A stretch of 64,000 nt of DNA, taken from assembly GCA_002483605.1 (NCBI GenBank), contig DLIG01000021.1, positions 289,759-353,758 of the forward strand, written 5' to 3'. Origin of the DNA: Sulfurovum sp. UBA7648. Lineage in GTDB: Bacteria > Campylobacterota > Campylobacteria > Campylobacterales > Sulfurovaceae. Below, one piece after another: positions 52,027-61,260 of the stretch. How positions within the stretch are numbered: position 1 is the first letter of the stretch; every line of letters starts with the position of its first letter. Made by a program: the position numbers and the translations under genes. Under the pieces are notes generated by a model, which was given only the letters and a program-made list of their open reading frames with translations, did not search any database and was not told the DNA's origin.

Positions 52027-52098
52027 GTCATTCTGAATTTATTTCAGAATCTAGATAATTATCAAGCAAAACAGATACTGAAACAAGTTCAGCATGAC
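52027..52098 (+). repeat. GTCAT...ATGAC palindromic element
   Basis: A 72-base unit with hairpins ATTCTGAA/TTCAGAAT at the left and CTGAA/TTCAG at the right. Its ends are nearly identical to the element at the amgK N-terminus (27776-27840). Confidence 0.85.
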
Positions 52099-52113
52099 AA
52101 GTCAGAAAATTTA

Positions 52114-52446
52114 CTACGATAATTTGCTTATCTCTCTTTGTATAACACCCGGCAATCTTTTTGGCTGTTTTATCCTGAGCTGTTTGTTGACATTATATCT
52201 GCCAAAAACCACTTCTATATCGTTTGCTGAGATATCAAACTCTTTTGCGAGGTATCTAACCATATGATCAGTAGCTTTGCCTCTGACAGGTTTTTCGGTT
52301 ACACTTATTTGGAGCTGATTTCCCTTTGGTTTGCCTATATGGTCTCTTTTGGCTGCCGGGGTTCCTAAAACATTCAAAACAAGAATATCACCGTCCATAC
52401 AGCAAAAAGAATTCATGCTAAGTGCTCGTTTTTCACTCAATTGCAT
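52114..52446 (-). CDS. DUF167 (YggU-like) small protein
   Basis: A 110-residue protein of UPF0235/DUF167. The pattern GTPAAKRDHIGKPKGNQLQISVTEKPVRGKATDHMVRYLAKEFDISANDIEVVFGR is diagnostic. Function is unknown. The first ATG (52446) overlaps the DUF455 stop; a second at 52416 (MNSFCCMDGD) is also possible and would give 100 residues. Neither has a strong ribosome-binding site, so the start is uncertain. Confidence 0.88.
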   Translation of the reverse strand: MQLSEKRALSMNSFCCMDGDILVLNVLGTPAAKRDHIGKPKGNQLQISVTEKPVRGKATDHMVRYLAKEFDISANDIEVVFGRYNVNKQLRIKQPKRLPGVIQREISKLS

Positions 52447-53252
52447 TCTTTTGCGCCAAGCTGTTTTATTTCACTGCAAGTAAAACCAGCCAATTTTCTT
52501 GCCTTTACATTTATATGAGGGCGATGTTTGTTTGTCAGTTCATATTTGTTTAGTATGTCAAAATACACTCGTTCATCTATACTATTTTGTAAACAAAGAT
52601 ATTTAAACCACTTATCCCCTTTGCTAACATGCGTTACCTCTTCGTCCAATATGACATAAAGTGCGTCTATGATCCTTTTTACTATAGGATCTTTGCGTTT
52701 GTTATCCAGTTTTTTGATGATCTGAGGATTGACATCAAGCCCGGCTGCTTCATAATACCTTGGAACTACTGCCATTCGTTCAAGTGCTGAGTTATCGGTT
52801 TGTCTAGAGATATCAAAGTATCCTTGATGTACATCAAAATCACCGTATTTATAGCCTAGATCTTCCAATACGGAGTTTAGCATCTTGAAATGCAGTATTT
52901 CATCCATGGCTACTTCAAGCCAATCTATCTTAAATTCTTGAGGCATCTCATGAAATCTATAAACCGCATCAAGAGCCAGATCAATAGCGCTGTATTCTAT
53001 ATGAGTTATCGCATGCACCAATCTTGCCAATCCCTCATTGGTATCCAAATGGTTTCTTTTTGGCAGCTCTTTTGGGTCAACGATATTGCAAATATCATAA
53101 TATGATGGTTTGTTAAATACAATAGGCAAAAAATCGGATGGAGTTTGGATATTGTTTTTGGTACAATACGAAAAACATTTATTGACCAAATCCTCTTTTA
53201 TCTTTATGTCGTCAGTTATGAGTGCATCGTGCAATGTTTCAAAAAAATTCAT
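52437..53252 (-). CDS. DUF455 ferritin-like protein
   Basis: A 271-residue ferritin-like four-helix protein of the DUF455 family. Metal ligands E and H are visible in AITHIEYSAIDLALDAVYRF, VAMDEILHFKMLN and VILDEEVTHVSKG, an ExxH-type set that fits a dinuclear metal site. Relatives take part in tRNA modification (MiaE-like) or are unassigned. It overlaps the DUF167 gene by ten bases and diverges from the MBL gene across only 16 bases. Confidence 0.9.
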   Translation of the reverse strand: MNFFETLHDALITDDIKIKEDLVNKCFSYCTKNNIQTPSDFLPIVFNKPSYYDICNIVDPKELPKRNHLDTNEGLARLVHAITHIEYSAIDLALDAVYRFHEMPQEFKIDWLEVAMDEILHFKMLNSVLEDLGYKYGDFDVHQGYFDISRQTDNSALERMAVVPRYYEAAGLDVNPQIIKKLDNKRKDPIVKRIIDALYVILDEEVTHVSKGDKWFKYLCLQNSIDERVYFDILNKYELTNKHRPHINVKARKLAGFTCSEIKQLGAKECN

Positions 53253-53268
53253 AGGAGAATTATATTAT

Positions 53269-53874
53269 ATGGAAGTTAAAGTTCAGCCAATGGGGCCATA
53301 TCAAACAAATTGTTATATAGCAACAATTGATAATAAGGATTTTATTATTGATCCTGGTGTTGGGGCAACATCTTGGGTTCTTAAAAATGTCAAAAATCCT
53401 GTTGCTATAATTAATACACACGGACACTTTGATCATGTGTGGAGCAATCAAGCTATAAAAGAAGCATTAAATATTCCTATTTATGTTCCTAGAAAAGATG
53501 CTTTTATGCTGCAAAATGATCCGTTTGGACAAGGAACTCCATCAAGTATTCCAGATGTTCAGGTTAAAGAAGATGAGGTGGTAGATATAGAAGGGGTTAA
53601 AGTAAAATTTCATCATTTTCCTGGCCATACACCCGGATGCAGTGTCGTTGAGGTGGGCAATGTATGGTTTAGCGGAGATTTTTTATTTGAAGGGTCGATC
53701 GGCAGATGGGATTTTCCGTATAGCAATGGTCAAGAGATGACAAAAAGTCTAAAAAAAGTCCTGGCGATGAATGGAAACTTCAAGATATATCCGGGGCACG
53801 GAGGAAGTACCTCTCTGGCAAGAGAGCTGAAATATGTACCTTATTGGATAGAGCAAGTGAGAACCGTTAAATAA
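53269..53874 (+). CDS. Metallo-beta-lactamase fold hydrolase (GloB-like)
   Basis: A 201-residue MBL-fold hydrolase. It has the metal motif THGHFDHVW, HFPGHTPGCSV, SGDFLF and YPGHGGSTSL, the glyoxalase II-like set of one-domain enzymes. It probably hydrolyses a thioester such as S-lactoylglutathione or a related thiol ester. The start at 53269 has AGGAG about ten bases upstream; an upstream frame inside the divergent gene was rejected. The last codons and stop lie inside the two-hairpin repeat, so that element supplies the C-terminus. Confidence 0.9.
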   Translation: MEVKVQPMGPYQTNCYIATIDNKDFIIDPGVGATSWVLKNVKNPVAIINTHGHFDHVWSNQAIKEALNIPIYVPRKDAFMLQNDPFGQGTPSSIPDVQVKEDEVVDIEGVKVKFHHFPGHTPGCSVVEVGNVWFSGDFLFEGSIGRWDFPYSNGQEMTKSLKKVLAMNGNFKIYPGHGGSTSLARELKYVPYWIEQVRTVK

Positions 53875-53947
53875 AGGCAAACTGCTTTGCCTTTATAAGT
53901 TCGAAACCGGAGGAGATGTCTCGAAGAGACCGCCGAAGGCTGGGAGA
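53862..53947 (+). repeat. Two-hairpin repeat, copy B
   Basis: This copy has AACCGTTAA, a hairpin ATAAAGGCAAA/TTTGCCTTTAT (53871-53896, loop CTGC), TTCGAAACC, and the second hairpin GTCTC/GAGAC with loop GAA, followed by CGCCG. It matches copy A at 21197-21290, with paired substitutions in the first stem. Confidence 0.75.
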
Positions 53948-53996
53948 AGTTTTTAGTTTTTAGTTTCTTGGATCAAGTCTGGAATGACAGACTCTC

Positions 53997-54051
53997 GTCA
54001 TACCGAACTTGATTCGGTATCCATGGATTCCAGCTCACAGCACGGAACGAC
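53997..54051 (+). repeat. GTCAT...ACGAC palindromic element with an adjoining CCCTTCGACAGG unit
   Basis: Nearly identical to 6396-6450. It is followed at 54052-54074 by ACCCTTCGACAGGCTTAGGGTGA, a separate hairpin (ACCCT/AGGGT). A worn partial unit, GGATCAAGTCTGGAATGAC, precedes it at about 53970. Confidence 0.8.
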
Positions 54052-54117
54052 ACCCTTCGACAGGCTTAGGGTGAACGGAAAATTAGATCCTAAAATTAAT
54101 TTAGCATAACAAGTGCG

Positions 54118-55290
54118 TTAAATTGTTCTTCTAAACTCAGGATAAGACTCAATACCGCATTCGCTTGCATCTAATCCTTCAAGCTGGGCATCGTCTGATG
54201 CTCTAAAGGCCATTATTTTATTGATAGCATAAATTATGGCATAAGAGACGGCAAATACAGATATTCCAATTATTGCTATGCCTTTGATCTGGCCCATGAG
54301 TGTGATCGTCTCATTGCCGGCAAACAATCCGACAGCAAATGTCCCCCATATGCCGTTTATCAAGTGAACAGACAAAGCCCCCACCGGATCATCTATACGA
54401 ACTTTATCAAACAGAGGAACGGCGATCACCACCAGTATTCCTCCAATTCCTCCAATGATAAGTGAATTTAAAGTATCATACAGGTCTGCACCGGCAGTGA
54501 TGGCTACAAGTCCTCCTAATGCACCATTTAGTATCATGGTAATATCAAAGAGTTTGTATCTAAGGTATATAAAGATGCCGGCAGTAAGTGCTCCGGCAAG
54601 TCCTGCTGTGTTTGTATTAAAAATTGTAAGTGCTACCGTATCGGCTGCTTCCTTGGAAGCAATATTTCCCACTGATCCGCCGTTAAAACCAAACCAGCCT
54701 ATCCAAAGCAATAATGCTCCAAGTGTAACAAGAGGTATATTGGAAGCAGGTATTACTTTTATCTGGTCATTTACATATCTGCCTTTTCTTGAACCAATAA
54801 TCAAGATAGCAGCAAGAAGTGCCCAGCCGCCGGTTGAGTGTATCACGGTTGAGCCAGCAAGGTCATGCATATTTAGATCAAGAACAGTGTCTTTTAAGAT
54901 ATCGCCGCCCCAAGAAATATTTACGACAAAAGGATAGATCAATGCACCCATAATAACAGTAAATAAGGTCAGTGGAAATATTTTGGCTCTTTCGCCGACA
55001 CCTCCGCTCATAATATTGATAGCTTTTCCTACAAAAGCCATCTGAAACATTATAAATGCCAAGGGATTCATAGTACTAATTTGAATATCGCCAAAAGCAA
55101 TTTGAAAACCGATCAATATAAATGAAATAGAAGCAACCACATATATCATAATATTGACTGTAAGTACGCTGGTAACATTTTTTGTTCTCACAATTCCGGC
55201 TTCAAGCATGGCAAAACCGGGCACCATGAATATGATCAAAGTCATTGCAAATAGTGTAAAAAGCGTATTGATAATATAAGCATCAGCCAT
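54118..55290 (-). CDS. amtB: Ammonium transporter AmtB
   Basis: A 390-residue Amt/Rh channel with about 11 membrane helices. Signature blocks are MVPGFAMLEAGIVRTKN, GGWALLAAILIIGSRKGRY, LGALLLWIGWFGFNGGS, HLINGIWGTFAVGLF (with the pore histidine region) and the C-terminal GLDASECGIESYPEF that interacts with PII. No glnK/glnB is next to it, which is unusual. AAGGC about eight bases before the ATG. Confidence 0.95.
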   Translation of the reverse strand: MADAYIINTLFTLFAMTLIIFMVPGFAMLEAGIVRTKNVTSVLTVNIMIYVVASISFILIGFQIAFGDIQISTMNPLAFIMFQMAFVGKAINIMSGGVGERAKIFPLTLFTVIMGALIYPFVVNISWGGDILKDTVLDLNMHDLAGSTVIHSTGGWALLAAILIIGSRKGRYVNDQIKVIPASNIPLVTLGALLLWIGWFGFNGGSVGNIASKEAADTVALTIFNTNTAGLAGALTAGIFIYLRYKLFDITMILNGALGGLVAITAGADLYDTLNSLIIGGIGGILVVIAVPLFDKVRIDDPVGALSVHLINGIWGTFAVGLFAGNETITLMGQIKGIAIIGISVFAVSYAIIYAINKIMAFRASDDAQLEGLDASECGIESYPEFRRTI

Positions 55291-55389
55291 TAAATTGCCT
55301 TTTTTGCATAAAAATATGGCTAAATTATATCATTTTAATGGGACAATAAAATGCAGCTATTGCTTATTTTTTAGACAGTACTTTATTAT

Positions 55390-56049
55390 TTAGTATGCAA
55401 ATTTATAGCCGCGACGACGAACGGTATGTATAACTTGAAACCCTAATATATTTTTAAGGCGTTTACGAATTTGATTTATAGCTACTTCAACTGTGTTGTC
55501 ACTGACATATTCAGGCTCTTCCCAGAGAGCATTGATGATCTCGTCTTTGGAAAAAACTCTCTGTTTACGCAAGGCAAGATAAGCTAAGATATCAAATGTC
55601 TTGCCGTTAAGTGAGACATTTTTTTGATTGTATTCTATTTTTTTGTTTGCGATGTCTATGACTAATTGGCCTATATTGATAGTGGTGCCAAAAAGATGGC
55701 GCATATTAGCCAACACTCTAGCTGCGATCAGATCAGGATGCTCACAGTGATGACATATAACATCATCAGCCCCTAGATTGAAAAAAACACCTTGTGTTTT
55801 TGGATTTGTGGCTAGTACTATGATCTTAGTTTCATTCTTTTTGCGTTTGACTTCGTTTATATATCTTTCAAGTGAAAATTTAACGCCTTCGTCAACTACG
55901 ATAACTAATTCGTAGTGTCTAAAATCTGTAAAATTAGTAGCATCATACAAATCTTTTGCACTATCAACTATACAAATAAAATATTTGCTTAGTTCTGATT
56001 CAAGTTTTTTGACATATTCATCATTAAAACCTATGGTTAGTATTCTCAT
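55390..56049 (-). CDS. hsrA: HsrA/HP1043-like orphan response regulator
   Basis: A 219-residue OmpR-type regulator. The receiver domain (1-115) is atypical: where the phosphorylated aspartate normally ends strand three it reads YELVIVVDEG, and the usual N-terminal acidic pair is missing, as in the H. pylori homeostatic regulator HsrA. The winged-helix domain (about 125-219) has TFDILAYLALRKQRVFSKDEIINALW and TVEVAINQIRKRLKNI...TVRRRGYKF. The H. pylori protein is essential and acts without phosphorylation. No sensor kinase is adjacent. Confidence 0.88.
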   Translation of the reverse strand: MRILTIGFNDEYVKKLESELSKYFICIVDSAKDLYDATNFTDFRHYELVIVVDEGVKFSLERYINEVKRKKNETKIIVLATNPKTQGVFFNLGADDVICHHCEHPDLIAARVLANMRHLFGTTINIGQLVIDIANKKIEYNQKNVSLNGKTFDILAYLALRKQRVFSKDEIINALWEEPEYVSDNTVEVAINQIRKRLKNILGFQVIHTVRRRGYKFAY

Positions 56050-56207
56050 ATACTCTTATAACCTTGTAAATTATCAAAAAGCGTATCATAGTAATAAAAT
56101 ATTATGATATAAATTTTGCTTAATTAATTTTGATAGAGTTATACCAAAAAACACCTTATTTAAAAATAAAAGTTAATTTTTAGATTTTTTTGCTATTTTA
56201 TTAAGAA

Positions 56208-57110
56208 TTAATTTTTTACAGCCTTTATGTAGACTCTTTTTGGAGCTGGATAGCCTTCTACTGTAAGATTTGGATTTTGGGGATCTAAGAAGTCTTCCAG
56301 ACTTTGAGAATCGATCCAATCTGTTTTTCTCTGCTCAGTCTTATCGGTAGTTTTAACGGTTAAAACTTCAACATCTTTAAAACCTGCTCTATGACACCAG
56401 TTTTTTAGAGCATTTATCGTAGGTATAAAATAGATATTAGGAATTTTGGAATACCGTTCAAAGGGGGTAAGGGCTACATCTTCTTCGCCATCTATCATAA
56501 AAGTATCCAAAAAGAGTTCACCGCCGTTTTCTAATCCTTTGTAGAGAGATTTGAGCGTAGCTATAGGGTCTGAACGGTGATACAATACTCCTAGACAAAA
56601 CAATACATCGAATTTATGCTCATACATCCCCAAATGCTCGACGCCTAAAAGCTCATAGGCTATATCGCTTTTGATAAAGTGATTGATAAAAGAAAATTGA
56701 GTATAAAAAAGAGCAGATGGATCAAAACCTACAAGTTTTTTTGGTTTATGTTTTAACATCCTAAAAAGATAATAACCGTTATTGCAGCCTATGTCTCCTA
56801 CTGTTTTGCCTTCTAAGCTAAAGTAAGGCTCTAAGAGGTTGTATTTTATAAAGCTTTGCCACTCTGTATCGATGAACAAAGAGTTTATTTGAAACGGCCC
56901 TTTCCTCCACGGTTTCATGGCGCGTGCCAGCGTATCTATTTGATCTTGCCCGTCTTGTTCTAGAGGTTCTGTTTGAATCGTAATGATATCATCCAAGCTT
57001 ACAGTTGTTTCATAATTTGGGAGTTTATTGATCTCTTGCCAAAGAGGGGCTATGTCTTTGAAGTTTAGCCATTTTAGCCTCTCTTGTCGTATGGAGTTAA
57101 TGTCTGTCAT
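56208..57110 (-). CDS. cmoB: tRNA U34 carboxymethyltransferase CmoB
   Basis: CmoB transfers a carboxymethyl group from carboxy-SAM to 5-hydroxyuridine at tRNA position 34, giving cmo5U. The 300-residue protein has the family blocks [38 protein letters not shown] (SAM motif), GVEHLG and [15 protein letters not shown]. It directly follows the cyclophilin-type isomerase stop. cmoA is not in this window. Confidence 0.95.
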   Translation of the reverse strand: MTDINSIRQERLKWLNFKDIAPLWQEINKLPNYETTVSLDDIITIQTEPLEQDGQDQIDTLARAMKPWRKGPFQINSLFIDTEWQSFIKYNLLEPYFSLEGKTVGDIGCNNGYYLFRMLKHKPKKLVGFDPSALFYTQFSFINHFIKSDIAYELLGVEHLGMYEHKFDVLFCLGVLYHRSDPIATLKSLYKGLENGGELFLDTFMIDGEEDVALTPFERYSKIPNIYFIPTINALKNWCHRAGFKDVEVLTVKTTDKTEQRKTDWIDSQSLEDFLDPQNPNLTVEGYPAPKRVYIKAVKN

Positions 57111-57662
57111 TTATTTTACAAAAGCTTTTTTTATTATTTGTTTGGTGTAAGGTCGATCTTCAGGAGATGTTTTCGCATTCTCGATTTTTTTGACCGCTTC
57201 TTTTCCTTTTATAACTTCACCGAAGATGGTGTATCCTCCATTTAAAAATGGAGTGGCAGCAGTGGTGATAAAAAATTGACTTCCATTCGTATTTGGGCCT
57301 GCATTTGCCATAGCGAGCAAAAATGGCTTATCAAATGTCAAGTTGGGAGCATACTCGTTTTTGAAATCTTTTTTCCAGATCGACTCTCCGCCCATTCCTG
57401 TTCCGGTAGGGTCACCACCTTGTATCATAAATCCTTTTATAACCCTGTGAAATATAATACCGTTGTAGTATCCGTTTTTAGCATGTGTCATAAAATTTTT
57501 AACAGCCAAAGGCGCAGCCTTGGTAAAAAGTCTAAGCTCAATATCTCCGGCACTTGTTTGTAACACTACTATCGGATCTTTTGGCACAGCCGTAACTTCT
57601 TTGGCATTTACGCTATTCAAGCCAAAGATAGCCAATAGAGCAGCTATAATTATTTTTTTCAT
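57111..57662 (-). CDS. Exported cyclophilin-type peptidyl-prolyl isomerase
   Basis: A 183-residue PPIase with a signal peptide (KKIIIAALLAIFGLNSVNA). The cyclophilin core is clear: FHRVIKGFMIQGGDPTGTGMGGESIW, NGSQFFITT and GYTIFGEVIKG. It would fold proteins in the periplasm. The start at 57662 has GAGGAAGACGT upstream and overlaps the previous stop (ATGA), so the five extra residues of the longer frame were dropped. Confidence 0.94.
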   Translation of the reverse strand: MKKIIIAALLAIFGLNSVNAKEVTAVPKDPIVVLQTSAGDIELRLFTKAAPLAVKNFMTHAKNGYYNGIIFHRVIKGFMIQGGDPTGTGMGGESIWKKDFKNEYAPNLTFDKPFLLAMANAGPNTNGSQFFITTAATPFLNGGYTIFGEVIKGKEAVKKIENAKTSPEDRPYTKQIIKKAFVK

Positions 57663-57952
57663 ACGTCTTCCTCGCATTTGTCAATTTGTAGTTCGTGCAG
57701 TACTTTAGTAAAAAACACACCGCAATTTCTGCAATCTTCTTCGGTGCATTCTATTGAGACTGATTGTATTTTTGGATCATGCTCCGCAACTCTATCTATG
57801 ACCATCGGGTTGAGGCCTGTCTCTTTTTTGACTGTTTCTATAGCATGAAAAATTTCTTCCTTTAAAGATTGATTGCCGTCAAAAGAGAGGCTAAGTCTTT
57901 CGTATTTCTCTTCCATCCTTACATGTGCTTTGATTTTGTTACATTTATCCAT
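57659..57952 (-). CDS. Small conserved protein with a CxxCGxC-like cluster
   Basis: A 97-residue protein of unknown function. It has an N-terminal beta-rich half with LSLSFDGNQSLKEEI, then ECTEEDCRNCGVFFTKVLHELQIDKCEED, with cysteines near 69, 74, 77 and 93 that could bind metal. It overlaps the PPIase start by four bases and follows the rny gene. AAAGGCACGAAA precedes the ATG. No named family is recognised. Confidence 0.75.
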   Translation of the reverse strand: MDKCNKIKAHVRMEEKYERLSLSFDGNQSLKEEIFHAIETVKKETGLNPMVIDRVAEHDPKIQSVSIECTEEDCRNCGVFFTKVLHELQIDKCEEDV

Positions 57953-58027
57953 TTTCGTGCCTTTGATCTATGTTTGCCTTTATTTCAGAAAAATATTGTA
58001 TCTAATTTAGTATTTATTTTTTGTATA

Positions 58028-59554
58028 TTATTTTGCATACTCGATAGCTCTTGTTTCTCTTATAACATTTACTTTTATTTCAGCCGGATATTGCATTTTG
58101 CTTTCAATTTCTTTTGCGATCTCTTTGCTTAAAAGTACGGCTTGGTTATCATTTAACTTGTTGGCATTGACCATGACCCTGATCTCTCTGCCGGCGTTTA
58201 TCGCATATGCTTGTTCGACATACTCTTTTGATAGTGCTATCTCTTCAAGTTCCTTGACGCGTTTTGTGAAACTTTCAAGCACTTCTCTTCTAGCCCCGGG
58301 CCTGCCTGCGCTAAGAGCATCAGCTGCGCATACTGCAGCGCTTTCAACGCTAAGAGGCTCTTCATGGCCGTGGTGAGCATAGATAGCATTGATAACAATT
58401 GGGTGTTCGTTGTATCTTTTGCAAAGCTCAGCGCCTAGCTCCACATGAGATCCGCCAAATTCTTGCGTAAGAGCTTTTCCTATATCGTGCAGCAATCCAG
58501 CCCTCATGGCAAGTTTTTCATCCCCGCCCATCTCTGCTGCCATTATACTTGCAAGTCTTGCGACTTCTAGTGTATGGCCCAAGGCATTTTGCCCATAGCT
58601 GGCTCTGTATTTGAGTTTCCCTATAAGTTTGATCAGCTCTTCATGCATAGGGAAAAGCCCCATGTCTATCAAAATATTTTTACCTTCTTCGTAGATTTTG
58701 TGTTCAAACTCTTTATTTACTTTTTCATGTATCTCTTCTATGCGAGCAGGATGGATTCTGCCATCTTCGACCAGCAACTCTATAACCCTTGTTGCAATAG
58801 CTCTTCTGTAAAGATTAAACCCGCTTATTATGATCACTCCTGGAGTTTCATCTATGATGATATCCACACCCAAAAGGGTTTCTAAAGTTTTGATATTGCG
58901 TCCCTCTTTGCCTATGATCCTGCCTTTGTGTTCATCTGTTGGAAGAGTGACGAGATTTATAAGCCTTTCGCCTGCAAATTCTCCTGCATAACGGGTGGTG
59001 GCTTGAGCAAGTATGTAATTTGCTTTTCTCTCGCCTTCTTCTTTGGCAAGATGTTCATATTTTCTGACTATGGCCGCTATTTCATTTCGGCTCTTTTTTT
59101 CGACCTCTTGCAGTATATAATCTTGGGCCTGCTGGGTGGTCATAGAAGCGATCTGCTCCATTTTTTTCAGATTGACATCTATGATATTTTCTTTTTCTTG
59201 CTCGAGTTGTTCTAATTTTCTCTCTTTTTGGTTTAGATTCCTAGAGAATTTATATAACTTTTCTTCGATCTGTTCTAGTTTCTGTCTCTCTGCAAAAAGA
59301 CTCTTTTCTTGCTCTTCAATGCTTGACATTTTGATCTTTAATGTTTTTTGCAGTTCTAATTCTTCTTTTTTGATAGCCACCTTTGCTTCTTGGAGTAAAA
59401 GAGCAGATTCGCTCTCTATGACTTTTGCTTTAGCTCTAGTTTCTGCTTCAAGATATGCAAATCTTTTTGATGCTGTTTTTGATAGCCATATATATGTCAT
59501 TATAACGCCGGCAAAAATTCCCATCGTTAATGTGAGTATAATGATCGGTAACAT
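58028..59554 (-). CDS. rny: Ribonuclease Y
   Basis: RNase Y is the membrane-bound endonuclease that starts mRNA decay. The 508-residue protein has an N-terminal transmembrane helix (about 1-22), a long coiled coil (about 30-180), a KH domain (LPTDEHKGRIIGKEGRNIKTLETL) and the HD domain (NALGHTLEVARLASIMA, LLHDIGKA, AIYAHHGHEE). It is normal length and starts with AAGGAT upstream. Confidence 0.96.
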   Translation of the reverse strand: MLPIIILTLTMGIFAGVIMTYIWLSKTASKRFAYLEAETRAKAKVIESESALLLQEAKVAIKKEELELQKTLKIKMSSIEEQEKSLFAERQKLEQIEEKLYKFSRNLNQKERKLEQLEQEKENIIDVNLKKMEQIASMTTQQAQDYILQEVEKKSRNEIAAIVRKYEHLAKEEGERKANYILAQATTRYAGEFAGERLINLVTLPTDEHKGRIIGKEGRNIKTLETLLGVDIIIDETPGVIIISGFNLYRRAIATRVIELLVEDGRIHPARIEEIHEKVNKEFEHKIYEEGKNILIDMGLFPMHEELIKLIGKLKYRASYGQNALGHTLEVARLASIMAAEMGGDEKLAMRAGLLHDIGKALTQEFGGSHVELGAELCKRYNEHPIVINAIYAHHGHEEPLSVESAAVCAADALSAGRPGARREVLESFTKRVKELEEIALSKEYVEQAYAINAGREIRVMVNANKLNDNQAVLLSKEIAKEIESKMQYPAEIKVNVIRETRAIEYAK

Positions 59555-59618
59555 TTATTTATCCTTGTTGCAGCATAACATATAAGGCAAGAGTATATAT
59601 AAAAATGTATATTTAACT

Positions 59619-60170
59619 TTATGTTATTATAAAATCAGCTTTGATATCGTGTTTATCTGTGATACATTCGCTATAAACATACAGCTCTCTTGCAACAAAT
59701 ACCGTGATGCCGATATTTTCTTTTTCTTTTTCAAAAAACCTATCATACATTCCTTTGCCAAATCCGACGCGTCTTGCTGTTATATCGGTTCCGACTATGG
59801 GTACAATGGCTAGATCTATATTTTTTTTTCTAAATTGTTTTGAGTATTTTGGTTCAGTTATGCCAAAACGTTTTTTTATTAATGGCATTCTATATTTTAC
59901 CAATCTAAAACTTTCACCTTCCATAAACGGCGTATAAATGACTTTTTTTTCCTTTCGGAGTTTTGCAATAAGCGGTTTTATGTCAACTTCTATCCTTAGA
60001 GGAATGTAAAGCATAATGGTTTGTGATTTTGTGCTTTTGATGAACTTATAAAGCTTGGCAATTATATGTTTATCTTTAGTTTTATATCTTATATTGGTGC
60101 TGGCTTTTTTTAGCTTAGTAAGGCATTGGCACCTAAAATTTTCTTTGGCTGTTCGAGTATTTTTATACAT
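59619..60170 (-). CDS. 5-formyltetrahydrofolate cyclo-ligase
   Basis: A 183-residue 5-FCL (YgfA/FAU1 family) enzyme that turns 5-formyl-THF into 5,10-methenyl-THF with ATP. The family blocks are TIMLYIPLRIEVDIKPLI, KKRFGITEP and AIVPIVGTDITARRVGFGKGMYDRFF. It diverges from ftsY and is otherwise alone. Confidence 0.92.
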   Translation of the reverse strand: MYKNTRTAKENFRCQCLTKLKKASTNIRYKTKDKHIIAKLYKFIKSTKSQTIMLYIPLRIEVDIKPLIAKLRKEKKVIYTPFMEGESFRLVKYRMPLIKKRFGITEPKYSKQFRKKNIDLAIVPIVGTDITARRVGFGKGMYDRFFEKEKENIGITVFVARELYVYSECITDKHDIKADFIIT

Positions 60171-60300
60171 ATAATTTCTTTGGTGTTTTTTAAGATATAA
60201 GAACTTTATTATAGCACAAATAGTATAATGAAGTTATCTGATAAAAAATATTTTGCTTTTCTCAGAGGGTTTAATAACTTAAAAAGGATATAGTTAATTA

Positions 60301-61170
60301 ATGATTAATTTTATAAAAAAAGCACTCGGAAAAACAACAAAAAACATAGAAGAGATAGTGCCTGACAAAAAAAAGAACATTTCCAAAGATGCTTTTGAAG
60401 ATATATTATTAGAATCGGATGTTAATTATGAATTGGTTGAACATATTCTAAAAGATTTGCCGTCTACTATCAATAGAATGCAAGCATACAATTCATTGAT
60501 CTCGGTTTTTCAGTATAAAGCAGATTTTAAAAATTATGATATAAAACCTTTTGTAGAGATGATAATAGGAGTAAACGGAGCCGGAAAAACGACAACCATT
60601 TCCAAGCTTGCTTATCGTTATCTCTCTCAAGGCAAAAGTGTTATTCTAGGAGCAGGAGATACGTTTAGGGCTGCTGCTATAGAACAGCTGAGTCTTTGGG
60701 CAAAAAGACTCTCCATACCTATTGTGGCAACAAGCCAAGGACATGATCCATCGGCTGTGGTTTATGATACCATCTCTTCAGCGATTTCAAAAAATATAGA
60801 TCATGTTATTATTGATACGGCCGGGAGGCTTCACACCCAAACCAATTTGGCCGGAGAATTGCAAAAAATGGTTCGCGTCGCAGACAAAGCGCTTGCAGGC
60901 GCCCCGCACCGTAAATTGCTTGTTTTGGACGGCACACAAGGGAGTTCATCAATAAACCAAGCTAAGGCATTCAATGAGATGGTCGGGGTTGACGGAATAA
61001 TTATCACAAAACTTGACGGTACGGCAAAAGGCGGTTCGGTCTTAAGTATTGCCAAAGAGATGCAAATGCCGATTTTTTATATAGGAGTGGGCGAGAAACC
61101 GGAAGATCTTATAGAGTTCAAAGCAAATGAATATGTAAATACTATATTAGATCAAATATTTATTTCATAG
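60301..61170 (+). CDS. ftsY: Signal recognition particle receptor FtsY
   Basis: FtsY docks SRP-ribosome complexes at the membrane. This 289-residue form lacks the long acidic A domain and consists of the N and G domains: GVNGAGKTTT from G90 (G1), DTFRAAAIEQL, DTAGRLHTQTNLAGEL and TKLDGTAKGG. AAAAGGATAT precedes the ATG by about ten bases. It heads a rightward group that ends in argB. Confidence 0.95.
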   Translation: MINFIKKALGKTTKNIEEIVPDKKKNISKDAFEDILLESDVNYELVEHILKDLPSTINRMQAYNSLISVFQYKADFKNYDIKPFVEMIIGVNGAGKTTTISKLAYRYLSQGKSVILGAGDTFRAAAIEQLSLWAKRLSIPIVATSQGHDPSAVVYDTISSAISKNIDHVIIDTAGRLHTQTNLAGELQKMVRVADKALAGAPHRKLLVLDGTQGSSSINQAKAFNEMVGVDGIIITKLDGTAKGGSVLSIAKEMQMPIFYIGVGEKPEDLIEFKANEYVNTILDQIFIS

Positions 61171-61260
61171 TTATTTTTTGAAATATTCTTTTGTAACTTT
61201 AAGAAAATAGTGTATAATAAAACAATTAAGAAAAATATAAAATAGCATAAGGAATAGAAA

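Noticed and set aside
53110..53268. N-terminal extension of the MBL hydrolase
   Set aside because: It is antisense to the DUF455 gene; the ATG at 53269 has a good ribosome-binding site and matches the family N-terminus.
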